DNA from: Nitrospirota bacterium
GTDB taxonomy: Bacteria > Nitrospirota > 9FT-COMBO-42-15 > HDB-SIOI813
Direction: 5' to 3'
DNA: 7,073 bases
Assembly (NCBI GenBank): GCA_016214375.1
Contig: JACROQ010000190.1
Location: 1-7,073 of the forward strand
Positions 5,867 to 7,073 of the stretch are shown one piece after another. The number at the start of each line of letters is the position of its first letter. The stretch's first letter is position 1. The notes under the pieces are model-generated. The model searched no databases, was not told where the DNA came from, and worked only from the letters and a program-made list of their open reading frames with translations. The translations under genes were made by a program, and so were the position numbers.

Positions 5867-7036
5867 TTATTTTAAAAGCTGAAGGATGTTCCTCTTGATA
5901 ACAGATTTTATCAAAGAGCCGGCAATCGTCTTCAGCTCTTTTAAAAAGATTGTATACCTGCTGTCACCTCTGAGGACATTGTAGTATTTTTCTGCAAGCT
6001 CGGGCCTCTCAGCCAGCGTATCATACCATATCATCGGAAAGGTGTACACAACCTGCGAGATCTTCCGGGCCGCCTTAAATTCAGGATATAATTCATGGGC
6101 GAGCAGTTTATCATACCGGGATAAATCAGAGCCGCCCGTATGGATTGCTTCAGAGACCACTGCTGATGCCATCTGGGCGCTCCTGACGGCATAGTAGATC
6201 CCTTCTCCAAAAAAGGGGTCTACGAGATTTCCTGCATCCCCGACGAGGATAATTCCGTCTTTGGTAAGAGGCTGCGGGGTCCTGAAGAGCGGGATTGGAT
6301 GGCCTTTGTGGTCAATCTTGTCAACTCCATGGAGAGAGGGCACCCCCTTTATAAACTTATCAAAGTACCTTCTGGGCTGTTTCACGACCCCATTAAACCC
6401 TGCAATACCTGCAGAGAGGCGCCCCCTTTTTGGAAATACCCATGCGTATCCGGAGGGGATGGCGCCAAAGTCAATATGGACATAATGATTATGGTCGTCA
6501 ACCACCTGCTGGTCTACGGATATCTCCGCCTCGAGAGAAGCGGCCACAGAACGCGTCACCTGCGGGTGCAGGGATCGCTGGACAACCCCATTAGCCCCAT
6601 CTGCCCCTACGATATATCTGCAGTGAAAGGTCTGGTCCCCCGCAGACACTTCATATCCCCATTTGGCAGCAGAGATGCCTTTAACCGGGGTTCCATCGAT
6701 AAATGCCGCTCCGGCCTTTGTCGCCTCTGATATCAGGAGAGAATCGAATCTGTCCCGCATGACCATATAGGCAACGGGTCTGTCCGAGAGGATGGAGAGC
6801 CCATTTTTTCCCTGATAACTAAAATGGACCCCCATAACAGTGGTCTCTATGACCTCTTTAATGCTGAACTTGAGGACCCTGTCTATCTTAAGGGAGAGGC
6901 CTCCACCGCATGGTTTATACCGGGGGAATCTCTCTTTTTCAAGGATAAGGACATTGATCCCTGAAGTGGCAAGTTCGTACGCGGCTGTTGCCCCGGCAGG
7001 TCCTCCACCCACAACGATGACATCATAGGTTGGCAA
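5867..7036 (-). CDS. Geranylgeranyl reductase family FAD-dependent oxidoreductase
   Basis: Flavoprotein of 389 residues in the geranylgeranyl reductase family, whose members reduce isoprenoid double bonds in archaeal lipids, chlorophyll side chains or menaquinone tails. The N-terminal Rossmann fold begins VVGGGPAGATAA with the GxGxxG at 10-15, followed by Glu33 as the likely FAD-ribose ligand. The family-specific motif KPCGGGL is at 41-47, GADGAN at 144-149, GYAWVFPK at 196-203, and the second FAD motif GDAGNLVDPFFGEGI at 266-280. The C-terminal 110 residues are the helical cap and contain no clear membrane segment. Length is typical. The start is TTG at 7036 with GAGGGG six bases upstream (7043-7048). 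No ATG or GTG fits the Rossmann start as well. It appears to lead this operon segment, though genes may lie upstream beyond the window. In a bacterium, partial saturation of menaquinone or another polyprenyl is the most likely role, and this is inferred. Related monooxygenase-like flavoproteins are the main alternative. Confidence 0.92.
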   Translation of the reverse strand: MPTYDVIVVGGGPAGATAAYELATSGINVLILEKERFPRYKPCGGGLSLKIDRVLKFSIKEVIETTVMGVHFSYQGKNGLSILSDRPVAYMVMRDRFDSLLISEATKAGAAFIDGTPVKGISAAKWGYEVSAGDQTFHCRYIVGADGANGVVQRSLHPQVTRSVAASLEAEISVDQQVVDDHNHYVHIDFGAIPSGYAWVFPKRGRLSAGIAGFNGVVKQPRRYFDKFIKGVPSLHGVDKIDHKGHPIPLFRTPQPLTKDGIILVGDAGNLVDPFFGEGIYYAVRSAQMASAVVSEAIHTGGSDLSRYDKLLAHELYPEFKAARKISQVVYTFPMIWYDTLAERPELAEKYYNVLRGDSRYTIFLKELKTIAGSLIKSVIKRNILQLLK

Positions 7037-7042
7037 TGGTTT

Positions 7043-7048
7043 CCCCTC
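7043..7048 (-). promoter_or_regulatory. Shine-Dalgarno site supporting TTG start of the GGR-family gene
   Basis: The minus strand reads GAGGGG six bases before TTG 7036. This spacing, and the Rossmann strand that starts four codons later, are why I accept the rare TTG start. Confidence 0.75.
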
Positions 7049-7073
7049 ACAGTTCTATACTCCACCCGATGCC

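Noticed and set aside
6299..6730. 143-codon plus-strand frame opposite the GGR-family gene
   Set aside because: It is antisense to conserved flavoprotein motifs and has no support of its own.
7047..7073. Last eight codons (GIGWSIEL, then TGA) of a possible upstream gene on the minus strand
   Set aside because: The frame is too short to recognise, and a second frame is also open. It is plausible, since the stop would overlap the Shine-Dalgarno site, but it cannot be supported from this window.

Overview
The window is a compact run of six genes, all read from the minus strand. In transcription order they are: a geranylgeranyl-reductase-family flavoprotein (7036 to 5867), a membrane site-2 protease with two CBS domains (5840 to 4713), glycogen synthase (4707 to 3214), a 6-phosphofructokinase with the pyrophosphate-type active site (3017 to 1989), acylphosphatase (about 1873 to 1598) and a GH57 4-alpha-glucanotransferase/alpha-amylase (1574 down past the left edge of the window). 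The two upstream junctions are tight (26 and 5 bp) and the last is 23 bp. No rRNA, tRNA, CRISPR array or transposase gene is visible, and every plus-strand reading frame looks like a shadow of these genes.

The two wider gaps, glgA-pfk (196 bp) and pfk-acyP (115 bp), each hold a copy of the same dispersed palindromic element. Each copy has two inverted units that start with GTCA followed by a small hairpin. The copy between glgA and pfk also has longer outer inverted repeats. The closing base pairs of the small hairpins change in a compensated way among the four units. This is what a REPIN/BIME-type or MITE-like element would look like, and it is the most interesting non-coding signal here.

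Functionally, four of the six genes suggest alpha-glucan storage and lower sugar metabolism. GlgA makes linear alpha-1,4-glucan from a nucleotide-glucose. The GH57 enzyme remodels or degrades it. The phosphofructokinase carries fructose 6-phosphate to or from fructose 1,6-bisphosphate, probably reversibly with pyrophosphate. Acylphosphatase hydrolyses acyl phosphates such as 1,3-bisphosphoglycerate. The prenyl reductase and the CBS-linked intramembrane protease have no obvious place in that pathway. Their close packing upstream of glgA may be simple operon packing or a regulatory link.

The organism is a bacterium of moderate G+C. The combination of a GH57 enzyme closely resembling archaeal Thermococcus 4-alpha-glucanotransferase, a pyrophosphate-type PFK, a GGR-family reductase, frequent non-ATG starts with G-rich Shine-Dalgarno sites, and this particular palindromic repeat would fit an anaerobic or thermophilic lineage such as Nitrospirota (Thermodesulfovibrio-like) or a neighbouring deep-branching phylum. 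That placement is an impression from memory of such genomes, not something the window proves.
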